Positions 1 through 6,850 are shown, numbered from the stretch's first letter. The stretch: 21,258 nt of DNA from Eubacteriales bacterium (GCA_028711205.1 JAQTSP010000010.1:1-21258), one strand, 5' to 3'. Made by a program: numbers and translations. The notes: generated by a model from the letters alone, not told the origin.

Positions 1-930
1 CCCGATCTCATACTGGAGAGGGATATGCTGGGCGAAGTTGATGCGGAGCTGATCGAGGTGACGGACCCGGCGACGATCAAGGACGCCTGCAGGGATGCCG
101 ATGCCGTCATCAACACCTATATGCAGCTGACGCCGGATATCATCGAAAGCATGGGCAAATGCAAACTGATCATACGCAACGGCATCGGCGTCAACACGAT
201 CGACGTGGATACCTGCAACAAAAAAGGCATCATGGTGGCGAACGTGCCGTCATATTGCCTGGACGAAGTCGCGACGCATGCGATCACGCTGCTGCTGGCT
301 TTGGCGAGAAAGATCGTGCTGCTGAACGCTACGGTGCATCAAGGCGTCTGGGACGTCAAGAAGGCGATACCGGTTTATTCGCTGCAGGGCAAGACGCTGG
401 GGCTTGTGGGTTTCGGCAAGATACCGCGCCTGGTGTACGAAAAGGCAAAACCGTTCGGGTTGAACGTGATGATGTATGACCCGTATGTCACGGAAGAGGC
501 GGCCAAAGAAGCGGGAGTGCAAAAGGCCGGGCTTGAGCGTTTGCTTGAAGAGAGCGATTTCATATCGGTACATTGCCCGCTGACAGCCGAGACAAAGCAT
601 ATGTTCAACGCTGAAGCGTTTGGGAAGATGAAAAAAAGCGCGTATATCATCAACACGGCGAGAGGCCCGCTGATCAACGAAAGCGATCTCATCGAGGCGC
701 TGCAGCAGGGCAAGATCGCGGGCGCCGGGCTCGATGTACTGACCCAGGACAGTGTGGACCCCGCCAATCCGCTCCTCATGATGGGCAACGTGATCATCAC
801 GCCGCACGCCGCGTGGTACAGCGAGGAGTCGATCGTGACGCGCAGGCGGCAGACGGTCGAGAGCGTTATCAGCGTGCTTGAGGGCGGTGAGCCCGCGTCG
901 CTGATCAACAGGAAACAGCTGGGGCGGTAA
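1..930 (+). CDS. D-isomer-specific 2-hydroxyacid dehydrogenase (PGDH/CtBP-like), 5' end missing
   Basis: NAD-dependent oxidoreductase of the D-2-hydroxyacid dehydrogenase superfamily. The frame is open to the window edge (PDLILERD precedes the first ATG at 25), so the true start lies upstream and position 25 is probably internal. The Rossmann motif reads GFGKIP, so the usual third glycine is proline. The substrate-binding Arg lies in NTARGP and the catalytic His in ITPHAAW. The catalytic Glu expected after LDV is Asp here (GAC at 748-750, in LDVLTQDS). Family members reduce 2-keto acids or oxidise D-2-hydroxyacids such as 3-phosphoglycerate; the substrate cannot be told from this sequence. 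It is the last gene before a non-coding gap. The superfamily is certain; the exact reaction is open. Confidence 0.88.
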   Translation, partial: PDLILERDMLGEVDAELIEVTDPATIKDACRDADAVINTYMQLTPDIIESMGKCKLIIRNGIGVNTIDVDTCNKKGIMVANVPSYCLDEVATHAITLLLALARKIVLLNATVHQGVWDVKKAIPVYSLQGKTLGLVGFGKIPRLVYEKAKPFGLNVMMYDPYVTEEAAKEAGVQKAGLERLLEESDFISVHCPLTAETKHMFNAEAFGKMKKSAYIINTARGPLINESDLIEALQQGKIAGAGLDVLTQDSVDPANPLLMMGNVIITPHAAWYSEESIVTRRRQTVESVISVLEGGEPASLINRKQLGR

Positions 931-974
931 GAACAAGAGAGCGATAAAATTTACGGATATAAGAAGAATGCATT

Positions 975-1198
975 TATAAATAAGGAATATACCTGTCCGG
1001 TGCGGGCGCCAAGAATTCAAAAACATGACTACGGTATTATGAATATGAAGGGTGTTCCGTAAACAAGATGGATGTGACCGCACCGGATAATAACTGGAAA
1101 TACGATGATGAAGCGTATGGGCAAGGAAAAGATCAAATATCCAGACATAAAGCCTCTATACCATGACGGCCTGTGAAAGCAGGCACGGAACACCCTTC
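975..1198 (+). ncRNA. candidate pseudoknotted structured RNA
   Basis: Two long helices are possible. Positions 994-1005 pair with 1078-1089 (12 bp, one G-U; core CCGGTGCGG with CCGCACCGG). Positions 1047-1060 pair with 1185-1198 (GAAGGGTGTTCCGT, 14 bp, perfect). They interleave as a pseudoknot. Smaller stems fit inside: CTGGA 1094-1098 with TCCAG 1140-1144, ATACG 1100-1104 with CGTAT 1114-1118, and GCCTGT-GAAA-GCAGGC at 1169-1184 abutting the 14-bp helix. A GAAA tetraloop forms only if the plus strand is transcribed. A -10-like TATAAA at 975-980 would start RNA near 987. I do not recognise a known class. It could be a free RNA or part of the hppA leader; a small mobile element is less likely. 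Confidence 0.45.
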
Positions 1199-1393
1199 AA
1201 GATTTTAGTTCGGCAGCAAAAGCGAAAAAAGCTGTTTGTGTTGCCATTGATACAATAGTTCTTATCACATTTTGCAAATGTTTTGCGCATTTTACTGAAA
1301 AACTGAATAGCCGGATTATTTTGTTTAACATTGCTGTTTTATAAAACGGCGTTTATCAGAATGATTTTGATTTTAATGAGTGATGGAGGAATT
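1199..1393. other. non-coding stretch upstream of hppA
   Basis: AT-rich sequence with no convincing gene. It probably holds the hppA promoter and leader, but I could not choose one -35/-10 pair. An in-frame TTG at 1331 would extend hppA by 21 residues but has no ribosome-binding site. Confidence 0.4.
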
Positions 1394-3349
1394 ATGGAGA
1401 TCATATTTTTGTGTTGTGCGTTTATATGTATATTGTTTGGCCTATATCAAATTACGTTTATTCGTCAAAAAAACAAAGATGAAAACATAAGCAAAATTGC
1501 AGGGTATATCAAACAGGGCGCGATGGCTTATCTGAAACGGCAATATATCATTATTGCGGTTTTTTGTGTAGGCATGTTCGTGCTCATATGTTTTGTTCCG
1601 TTCCTTGGTATCAATACGGCAATCGCTTTTATTGTAGGCGCACTGTTCTCTGTACTCGCGGGGTTTATCGGTATGAGAGTGGCGACGACCGCGAACGCCG
1701 CGACGGCAACGGCGGCCAGGCAGGGGATGCATCCCGCATTTATCATCGCATTTTCGGGCGGCAGTGTGCTGGGACTTTTTGTTGTTGGATTAGGCGCACT
1801 GGGGCTTGGGCTGCTGTACGGGGTGTTCGGCGATCTGTATGTGCTGACCGGGTTCAGCCTTGGCGCAAGCTCGGTGGCGCTGTTCTGCCGCGTTGGAGGC
1901 GGTATATACACAAAGGCCGCTGACGTTGGGGCCGACCTGGTCGGCAAGGTGGAAGCGGGTATTCCGGAGGACGACCCGAGAAATCCGGCCGTTATCGCGG
2001 ATAACGTGGGCGACAACGTGGGCGACGTCGCGGGTATGGGCGCGGACCTTTTTGAGAGCTATATCGGATCAATCATTTCCGCAATGCTGCTGGGATATGC
2101 GGTGTATCAGGATATCGGCGTGACGTATACGCTGCTGCTTTGTGCATCGGGTATGATCGCATCGGCGGCAGGCATATTTGTTGTCAAGCGGCTGAGGTTG
2201 TCCAGCATCAGCCTGTCGCTGGATATCGGAACATATGTCAGCGGATTTCTAGTAACGGGCGCGTCGCTGGTGCTGAGTATGGTTATATTCGGTACTCAAA
2301 ACGTCTTTTTCGCGACACTTTCCGGGATATTGGCGGGTTTGGCGATCGGAAAGGTGACGGAATACTATACGTCATCGAAGTACAGACACGTCAAAAAAAT
2401 TGCGCATCAGTGCGGTACAGGATCGGCGACGAACATTCTCTCCGGCCTCGCGGTGGGCATGCGGTCGACAGCACTGCCGATCCTGATTATCGCGGCGGCG
2501 GTGCTGGCCTCATACTTTTCGGCAGGCGTATTCGGCATCGCTTTGGCGGCGGTGGGTATGCTGGCGACGGTCGCAAACATCATTGCTGTCGATGCATACG
2601 GCCCGATTGCCGATAACGCGGGCGGGCTTGCGCAGATGACGGAGCAAGATAAAAGTGTACGCAAGATCACCGACAGCCTGGATTCGGTGGGCAATACAAC
2701 GGCTGCGATCGGTAAAGGTTTTTCCATTGGTTCTGCTGCGCTGACCGCGCTGGCGCTGTTTACAACCTATGCGAACCGGGTGGATTTAAGCACCGTCAAT
2801 GTGCTGGATCCAAAAGTTATAGCAGGGGTGCTTATTGGCGGGATGCTTTCGTATCTGTTCGCTGCGCTGACAATCGAGGCGGTTTCCAAGGCCGCTAACA
2901 AGATGATCGATGAGGTCAGAAGGCAGTTTAGAGAGATTACAGGAATTATGACGGGCGAAGCCGTTCCGGAATATGCAAAGTGTGTGGATATATCCACAAA
3001 AGCCGCGCTGCGTCAGATGATATTGCCGGGATTGCTTGCCATTGCCGCGCCGATTGCCGTCGGGCTGCTGCTCGGCAAAGGCGCGCTTGCCGGGCTGCTT
3101 GTGGGCGCCACGGTGACGGGCGTGCCGGTCGCGATACAGATGGCAAACAGCGGCGGAGCTTGGGACAACGCGAAAAAACATATCGAAGAAGGAAATTTCG
3201 GCGGTGCCGGCAGCGATCATCACAAGGCGGCAGTTATCGGGGATACTGTGGGAGATCCTATGAAAGATACGGCCGGCCCGTCAATCAACATACTGATCAA
3301 GTTGATGGGTATTGTTGCGGTTGTGTTCGCGTCGCTGTTTCTGGGGTGA
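1394..3349 (+). CDS. hppA: K+-dependent membrane-bound pyrophosphatase (ion pump)
   Basis: Integral membrane pump that couples pyrophosphate hydrolysis to H+ or Na+ export. The ATG at 1394 follows GGAGG at 1385-1389 and gives 651 residues with many hydrophobic helices, normal for the family. Substrate-site motifs are intact: DVGADLVGKVE (from about residue 178), EDDPRNPAVIADNVGDNVGD (192-211) and GDTVGDPMKDTAGPS near the C-terminus. Residues 433-442 read GNTTAAIGKG: Ala and Gly stand at the two positions that are Lys and Thr in potassium-independent enzymes, so K+ dependence is predicted. DLFESY places a Glu (221) in the helix whose acidic residue sets ion choice; many Na+ pumps have this arrangement, but H+ or dual pumping cannot be excluded. 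Monocistronic, with its own terminator. Confidence 0.95.
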   Translation: MEIIFLCCAFICILFGLYQITFIRQKNKDENISKIAGYIKQGAMAYLKRQYIIIAVFCVGMFVLICFVPFLGINTAIAFIVGALFSVLAGFIGMRVATTANAATATAARQGMHPAFIIAFSGGSVLGLFVVGLGALGLGLLYGVFGDLYVLTGFSLGASSVALFCRVGGGIYTKAADVGADLVGKVEAGIPEDDPRNPAVIADNVGDNVGDVAGMGADLFESYIGSIISAMLLGYAVYQDIGVTYTLLLCASGMIASAAGIFVVKRLRLSSISLSLDIGTYVSGFLVTGASLVLSMVIFGTQNVFFATLSGILAGLAIGKVTEYYTSSKYRHVKKIAHQCGTGSATNILSGLAVGMRSTALPILIIAAAVLASYFSAGVFGIALAAVGMLATVANIIAVDAYGPIADNAGGLAQMTEQDKSVRKITDSLDSVGNTTAAIGKGFSIGSAALTALALFTTYANRVDLSTVNVLDPKVIAGVLIGGMLSYLFAALTIEAVSKAANKMIDEVRRQFREITGIMTGEAVPEYAKCVDISTKAALRQMILPGLLAIAAPIAVGLLLGKGALAGLLVGATVTGVPVAIQMANSGGAWDNAKKHIEEGNFGGAGSDHHKAAVIGDTVGDPMKDTAGPSINILIKLMGIVAVVFASLFLG

Positions 3350-3363
3350 CTGTACTGACGCGG

Positions 3364-3386
3364 GGAGGATAAATCCTCTTTCTTTC
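3364..3386 (+). terminator. intrinsic terminator of hppA
   Basis: GAGGA (3365-3369), TAAA loop, TCCTC (3374-3378), followed by TTTCTTTC. It lies 15 nt after the hppA stop codon. The stem is short, so efficiency is uncertain. Confidence 0.6.
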
Positions 3387-3431
3387 GGGACTGTATTAAT
3401 CGATAATGATTTATGATGATAGCAGAAATGG

Positions 3432-3459
3432 AAAAAGCAGCCGAAATGTTTCGGCTGCT
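3432..3459 (-). terminator. strong intrinsic terminator for the tRNA-Leu transcript
   Basis: An 11-bp perfect stem (3436-3446 with 3449-3459, AGCAGCCGAAA and its complement) is followed on the minus strand by five T (3436-3432). Read leftward it ends the tRNA-Leu unit. On the plus strand it has no T-run directly after it, but it may still help stop hppA transcripts. Confidence 0.8.
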
Positions 3460-3502
3460 CCCCCCAAACTTTTCCCCAAGCTGTCATACACCGGCTGTCA
3501 TA

Positions 3503-3611
3503 CCCAAGATGCTGTTCCAGGATGCTGTACAATGATGTCAAACCAGGATGCCATGCGATGGTGTCAAACCAGGATGCCAAACGATGATGTCAAACCAAAG
3601 ATGTCACATGG
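3503..3611. repeat. 26-bp tandem repeat array beside tRNA-Leu
   Basis: Three full 26-bp units at 3517-3542, 3543-3568 and 3569-3594, each starting CCAGGATGC and ending GATG(G)TGTCAAA-like, plus partial units at 3503-3516 and 3595-3611. Units differ at a few central bases. No unique spacers separate them, so this is not a CRISPR array. It sits in the 3' trailer of the tRNA-Leu transcript, between tRNA and terminator. Confidence 0.8.
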
Positions 3612-3695
3612 TGCCGAAGGTGGGACTTGAACCCACACGGTATTGCTACCACCGGATTTTGAGTCCGGCACGTCTGCCAATTCCATCACTTCGGC
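3609..3695 (-). tRNA. tRNA-Leu, anticodon CAA
   Basis: Class II tRNA with encoded CCA. Acceptor GCCGAAG pairs with CTTCGGC, the anticodon stem is CCGGA/TCCGG with loop CTCAAAA (anticodon CAA, reads UUG), the variable arm is a GGTA-GCAA-TACC hairpin, and the T arm contains GTGGG-TTCAAGT-CCCAC. The discriminator base is A, as expected for leucine. 87 nt including CCA. Confidence 0.97.
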
Positions 3696-3713
3696 ATATT
3701 TTGCGCCTTTGTA

Positions 3714-3742
3714 AATATAGCATATTCGATATTTGGCGTCAA
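3714..3742 (-). promoter_or_regulatory. promoter of tRNA-Leu
   Basis: On the minus strand, TTGACG (3742-3737), a 17-bp spacer, then TATATT (3719-3714). Transcription would start near 3707, about 12 nt before the mature tRNA 5' end. Confidence 0.8.
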
Positions 3743-3862
3743 GACATTCGTCCGCTCTGCTGCAATAAATGTGATAAGGCAATACACGCTGCACTTTCAT
3801 ATGGTACGCAGCGCGGCGGACATGAATACGATTTGTTGGCAATGCCTTTTTTGCGGGCCTCT

Positions 3863-4681
3863 TTATTGCTGCGCGGTACCGATGCTTTCTTTTTCAGGCC
3901 GGTCATCAGAAGGCTTAAACAGCTTCTTCGCCATGAGTATAAAAACGAACGCGCATACGGCGATAGCACCCAGTATGATTTCGAGCTGATACGCCGTGAC
4001 GCCGAAAACCCGCGGCAGTATGACGAGCGGTGCATCGATGACCATGTGCAGCAGTATGGCAACAACGACATAGATGAATTTGCGCTCTTTGACCGCATAG
4101 AGCACAAGCAGTGACAGCGCGATCTGAATGGTAAACGCAAAGATGCGCTCGATACCGCCAAGATAGAAATCGATCACCGGCGTTTGGGTCAGCTGTGTGA
4201 CGATCAGTTGTGCCGTTTCTTCGGGCAGCAGCGCCGCGATCTGATCGAAACCGCCGTTGTTGATGCTGAGAGCCAGCACCAGATTGCTGATATTGGACAT
4301 GCCGACGATAACAATGGCTTCGATGCCGCCGTGACCGACGCCGAAGGCAATACCATCGATATAGCGGCGGTTTTTCTTCAGCAGCGAGAAGCCGCCAAAG
4401 CGGCCGAGCTCTTCAAACAGCCCGGCAGTCAGTCCGAGGAATATGCCGTAAAGCCACGGGCGCGCCGTCATCTGTGCGTACCAGTCCATTGGAGGGAGCA
4501 CATAGGTGATAAGCGGTATCCTGATGATCAGCTGAAACACGAGGAATACGGCCGCGCCGACCAGTATGGGAACGATCGTGCGTCGTTTCCTGATGACGAG
4601 GTATAATATGAAACCAAGAGGCAAACCAAAGCAGATGATGATGTTGATGATCATAGCGATGATTGAGGATGTTTGAACCAT
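3863..4681 (-). CDS. YhfC-family intramembrane metalloprotease
   Basis: Polytopic membrane protein of 272 residues, near the size of Bacillus YhfC (about 258). The ATG at 4681 is chosen because CAGGAG (4696-4691) precedes it by 9 nt; the open frame runs on to 4891 but that part reads like leader. Conserved elements of the CPBP/YhfC protease fold are visible: FEELGRF (Glu90, Glu91, Arg94), GVGHGGIEA (His117, Glu121) and LLHMVIDA (His212), each in or beside a hydrophobic segment. The N-terminus is a membrane segment; the C-terminal tail is charged and presumably cytosolic. Substrate unknown. It has its own promoter and is not in an operon. Confidence 0.85.
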   Translation of the reverse strand: MVQTSSIIAMIINIIICFGLPLGFILYLVIRKRRTIVPILVGAAVFLVFQLIIRIPLITYVLPPMDWYAQMTARPWLYGIFLGLTAGLFEELGRFGGFSLLKKNRRYIDGIAFGVGHGGIEAIVIVGMSNISNLVLALSINNGGFDQIAALLPEETAQLIVTQLTQTPVIDFYLGGIERIFAFTIQIALSLLVLYAVKERKFIYVVVAILLHMVIDAPLVILPRVFGVTAYQLEIILGAIAVCAFVFILMAKKLFKPSDDRPEKESIGTAQQ

Positions 4682-4771
4682 ATCAGTACACTCCTGTATA
4701 ATTTTTTTTGGAATGCAGTCCCGCAGTCGTAAAAAGAAATTCCTGACAACAGATAATAAAGGATATTTATT

Positions 4772-4800
4772 AGTATAATTAAGATAATCGAAGATGTCAA
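4772..4800 (-). promoter_or_regulatory. promoter of the YhfC-type gene
   Basis: Minus-strand TTGACA (4800-4795), 17-bp spacer, TATACT (4777-4772): close to consensus. It leaves a leader of about 85 nt before the ATG at 4681. Confidence 0.8.
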
Positions 4801-4869
4801 AGAAATCGACACGGCCTGCGGTCAAAAAAGATATAAAAAGGAAACAGCTGATCTGATGATAATAAAAGA

Positions 4870-4887
4870 GCCGGGGATGAAACCGGC
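4870..4887 (-). terminator. terminator-like hairpin without an obvious gene
   Basis: GCCGG (4870-4874) pairs with CCGGC (4883-4887); on the minus strand TCTTTTATT follows. No minus-strand gene lies just upstream, so its role is unclear. It could block antisense transcripts from the operon at 5.0 kb. Confidence 0.3.
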
Positions 4888-4975
4888 CCATTCGTTATTC
4901 GTGGAACGGTCCCTTGATATCTTTCTGTTTTGCGTTAAGACGGGCTTATTTATTTACCGCAAACCCCGCATACTA

Positions 4976-4984
4976 TGGTATAAT
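4976..4984 (+). promoter_or_regulatory. extended -10 promoter of the kinase-like/HPRT-like operon
   Basis: TGGTATAAT, a perfect extended -10. The -35 is poor (TTTACC at 4953-4958, spacer 20), which is common for extended -10 promoters. Transcription would start near 4991, just ahead of the GGGGGGAG ribosome-binding site at 5000-5007. Confidence 0.65.
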
Positions 4985-5015
4985 AGTTTCGTATAAAAAG
5001 GGGGGAGAGAGCGAA

Positions 5016-5954
5016 TTGTCTGTCATCACGATTTCAAGACAAATGTGCAGTTTCGGAGACGAGATTGCCACAGCGCTGTCACAGAAGCTTGGCTGGGAGC
5101 TGATTACGCGTGACGCGCTTTTAGCGGATTTCCTGCCCGAAATCGCGACCCGCAATGAGCTTCACATGCTGACGGAAAGCGCGAAGTTCTATTTGAAAGA
5201 GAGCGAGAATAACGGCACGTTCTTAGAGTATATCGACCGCACGCTCCATGACCTTGCACAGGAACAGTCCGTCATTTTGGCCGGGTTTGGTTCCCAGGTG
5301 ATTTTTGCAAACGATAAGGACGCGCTTCATATCAGGATCATCGCGCCAAAAAAAAACCGGGTCGCGCGTCTGAAAAAGCAGTACAACGTATCGGACATTG
5401 AAGCGGAGCAGATCCTTAAAAAAGCGGACAGGAAACAAACAAGATTCGTATTTACGATTTTTGGCGTTGATCTGACCGAGCCGTCATACTATAATCTGCT
5501 TTTGAACACCGCGGCGCTTTCGGTGGATGAATGTGTTGCGTCGATCACGGCGCTGCTCAAGGAGCGCGAGCTGCTGCTGCAAATGGAGAAGCAGACAGAG
5601 GATACAAATGTGATCAGCAATCTCTCGGATATGCCGGTGCTGAAGAACCAGGCGGAAATTGAATTTGCGAAAATATTGGATATGTATCAGATCGACTGGA
5701 AATACGAGCCGAAGATATTTCCGATAGAATGGGATCCGGAGGGAAATATCACATCGGCGTTCAGCCCTGATTTTTATCTTACGAAATTTGATACCTATAT
5801 CGAACTGACAACGATGAATCAAAAATACGTGACAGAGAAAAATAAAAAAGTTAAAAAACTGCGCGAATTATATCCCGGCATCAACGTTAAAGTCGTATAT
5901 AAAAAGGATTATCATTCTCTCATCGAACGGTTTAATGTCAACAAAGGAGAATAA
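5016..5954 (+). CDS. cytidylate-kinase-like protein fused to a nuclease-like C-terminal domain
   Basis: The start is the TTG at 5016, eight nt after GGGGGGAG; the upstream ATG at 4914 lies ahead of the likely transcription start. The product has 312 residues. Residues 1 to about 185 resemble the cytidylate-kinase-like (Cytidylate_kin2) family: VITISRQ, then a P-loop region reading CSFGDEIA where family members usually have GSGGREIA, then LITRD and a LID-like basic stretch. The P-loop glycines are largely lost, so kinase activity is doubtful. Residues from about 210 form a separate domain with NQAEIEFAKIL, SPDFYL (Asp252) and YIELT (Glu263, Thr265) followed by a lysine-rich helix. This layout resembles a PD-(D/E)XK nuclease, but the final Lys of ExK is Thr. 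The stop is 2 nt before the next gene, so the two are surely co-transcribed. Confidence 0.7.
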   Translation: MSVITISRQMCSFGDEIATALSQKLGWELITRDALLADFLPEIATRNELHMLTESAKFYLKESENNGTFLEYIDRTLHDLAQEQSVILAGFGSQVIFANDKDALHIRIIAPKKNRVARLKKQYNVSDIEAEQILKKADRKQTRFVFTIFGVDLTEPSYYNLLLNTAALSVDECVASITALLKERELLLQMEKQTEDTNVISNLSDMPVLKNQAEIEFAKILDMYQIDWKYEPKIFPIEWDPEGNITSAFSPDFYLTKFDTYIELTTMNQKYVTEKNKKVKKLRELYPGINVKVVYKKDYHSLIERFNVNKGE

Positions 5955-5956
5955 CC

Positions 5957-6490
5957 ATGGACCTCAACTATAAGCGCGTCGCATTTACCGAGGAAATACT
6001 CAAAAACCGAATCAGCGAACTCGGGGCAGAAATCAGCCGTGATTATGCGGGCAAGGACCTGGTACTTGTCAGTGTGCTTAAGGGCACGCTGTATTTTTTT
6101 GCAGACCTGACGCGCGCGATCGATCTGCCGATACGGCTCGATTTTATATCTATCGGTGTTTATCCCAACGCGACCAATCGAACAGGCGCCGTGCGCATCA
6201 CAAAAGATCTGGATATCGATATATCGGGCAAGCATGTGCTGGTGATCGAGGATATTATACGCACCGGCCTGACGACAGGATACCTCGTGCAGAATCTCGA
6301 ATCGCGCATGCCTTCCAGCGTAAAAGTCTGCTCGCTGCTTGTCAATCCCGAACAGCAGCTCATCAATGTGCCCATCGCCTACTACGGCTTTCGGGTGCCA
6401 AACGCATGGCTGATCGGCTATGGCATGGATGTCAACGAGAAATGGCGCAATGTGCCGTACATCGTCGAAGTCGATAAAGCGGACTTATGA
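5957..6490 (+). CDS. hypoxanthine-phosphoribosyltransferase-like protein with altered purine site
   Basis: Type I phosphoribosyltransferase fold, 177 residues, the usual HPRT length. Family landmarks are VSVLKGTLYFFADL (residues 38-51), the PRPP loop VIEDIIRTGLTTG (96-108), YGFRVPNAWLIGYGMD (143-158) and KWRNVPYI (162-169). In HPRT the PRPP loop reads EDIIDTG, and that second Asp acts as general base at the purine; here it is Arg102. The purine-contacting Lys of LLDKP is Asn130 (LLVNP). Glu98 and Asp99, which hold the ribose, are kept. I therefore call it HPRT-like, not HPRT: PRPP or a nucleotide could still bind, but ordinary purine salvage is doubtful. AAAGGAG at 5942-5948 lies inside the preceding gene, so the pair is translationally close. 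Confidence 0.8.
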   Translation: MDLNYKRVAFTEEILKNRISELGAEISRDYAGKDLVLVSVLKGTLYFFADLTRAIDLPIRLDFISIGVYPNATNRTGAVRITKDLDIDISGKHVLVIEDIIRTGLTTGYLVQNLESRMPSSVKVCSLLVNPEQQLINVPIAYYGFRVPNAWLIGYGMDVNEKWRNVPYIVEVDKADL

Positions 6491-6522
6491 GATTGTCATA
6501 AAAACCGAAAATTAAAGGGGCA

Positions 6523-6843
6523 TAAAAATAGAAAGGCTCCAGCGAACCCTTATCAAAATATTATCGGTGTGCGGCAACCCTTTTATGCAAAATTTTTGAA
6601 CCTTACACATCTATTCCGAATCCTTTGAACTGTTGTGGGCCCGAATAAAATTCTGACCTTATACACCTCACAGAACCCTTAATCTATATGCCCGATCCGC
6701 GAACTGTCTTTGCTTTCGCTTCAACAGTGTCGCCTTTTGCTTTCCGCACTTTCATGCGGCGATCCTCCGCTCCGTTTAATACTCTTTCGGTATTCCCTGG
6801 AGCCTGTTTCTAGGTTACTCCAAATCGGAAAAAAATTCAACCA
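6523..6843 (-). ncRNA. candidate large structured RNA, about 320 nt
   Basis: Read on the minus strand, GGCTCCAG (6804-6797) pairs perfectly with CTGGAGCC (6542-6535), closing a domain of about 270 nt. The 3' strand of this helix is followed by TTTCTATTTTTAT, like an intrinsic terminator. Inside are AATACC-GAAA-G-A-GTATT (6794-6778), CCGCAT-GAAA-GTGCGG (6759-6744), an ACTGT/ACAGT stem (6728-6724, 6707-6703) capped by GC-GAAA-GC, TTCTG/CAGAA (6675-6671, 6655-6651) and TATTC/GAATA (6647-6643, 6616-6612). GGCTCC can instead pair with an upstream GGAG (6821-6818) plus CCT, so two states are possible. The motif AAGG(G)TTC recurs six times in the 3' half. No class was recognised; an RNA-model search would decide. 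Confidence 0.55.
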
Positions 6844-6850
6844 GCAAATA

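Noticed and set aside
250..1083. Long minus-strand frame opposite the dehydrogenase
   Set aside because: It is antisense to a clear dehydrogenase gene, and its translation is low-complexity His/Arg/Leu-rich with no family pattern.
1047..1198. Miniature transposon (MITE) with 14-bp inverted ends
   Set aside because: No target-site duplication is visible, and an outside segment (994-1005) also pairs with the interior, which favours an RNA fold. Not fully excluded without a genome-wide copy count.
3503..3611. CRISPR array
   Set aside because: The 26-bp units abut each other without unique spacers, and no cas genes are present.
3564..3842. Open frame on the minus strand across tRNA-Leu
   Set aside because: Its middle (AEVMELADVPDSKSGG) is simply the tRNA-Leu sequence translated, a well-known false protein.
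4914..5015. Upstream ATG extension of the kinase-like protein
   Set aside because: The extended -10 promoter lies inside this stretch, and the ribosome-binding site points to the TTG at 5016.
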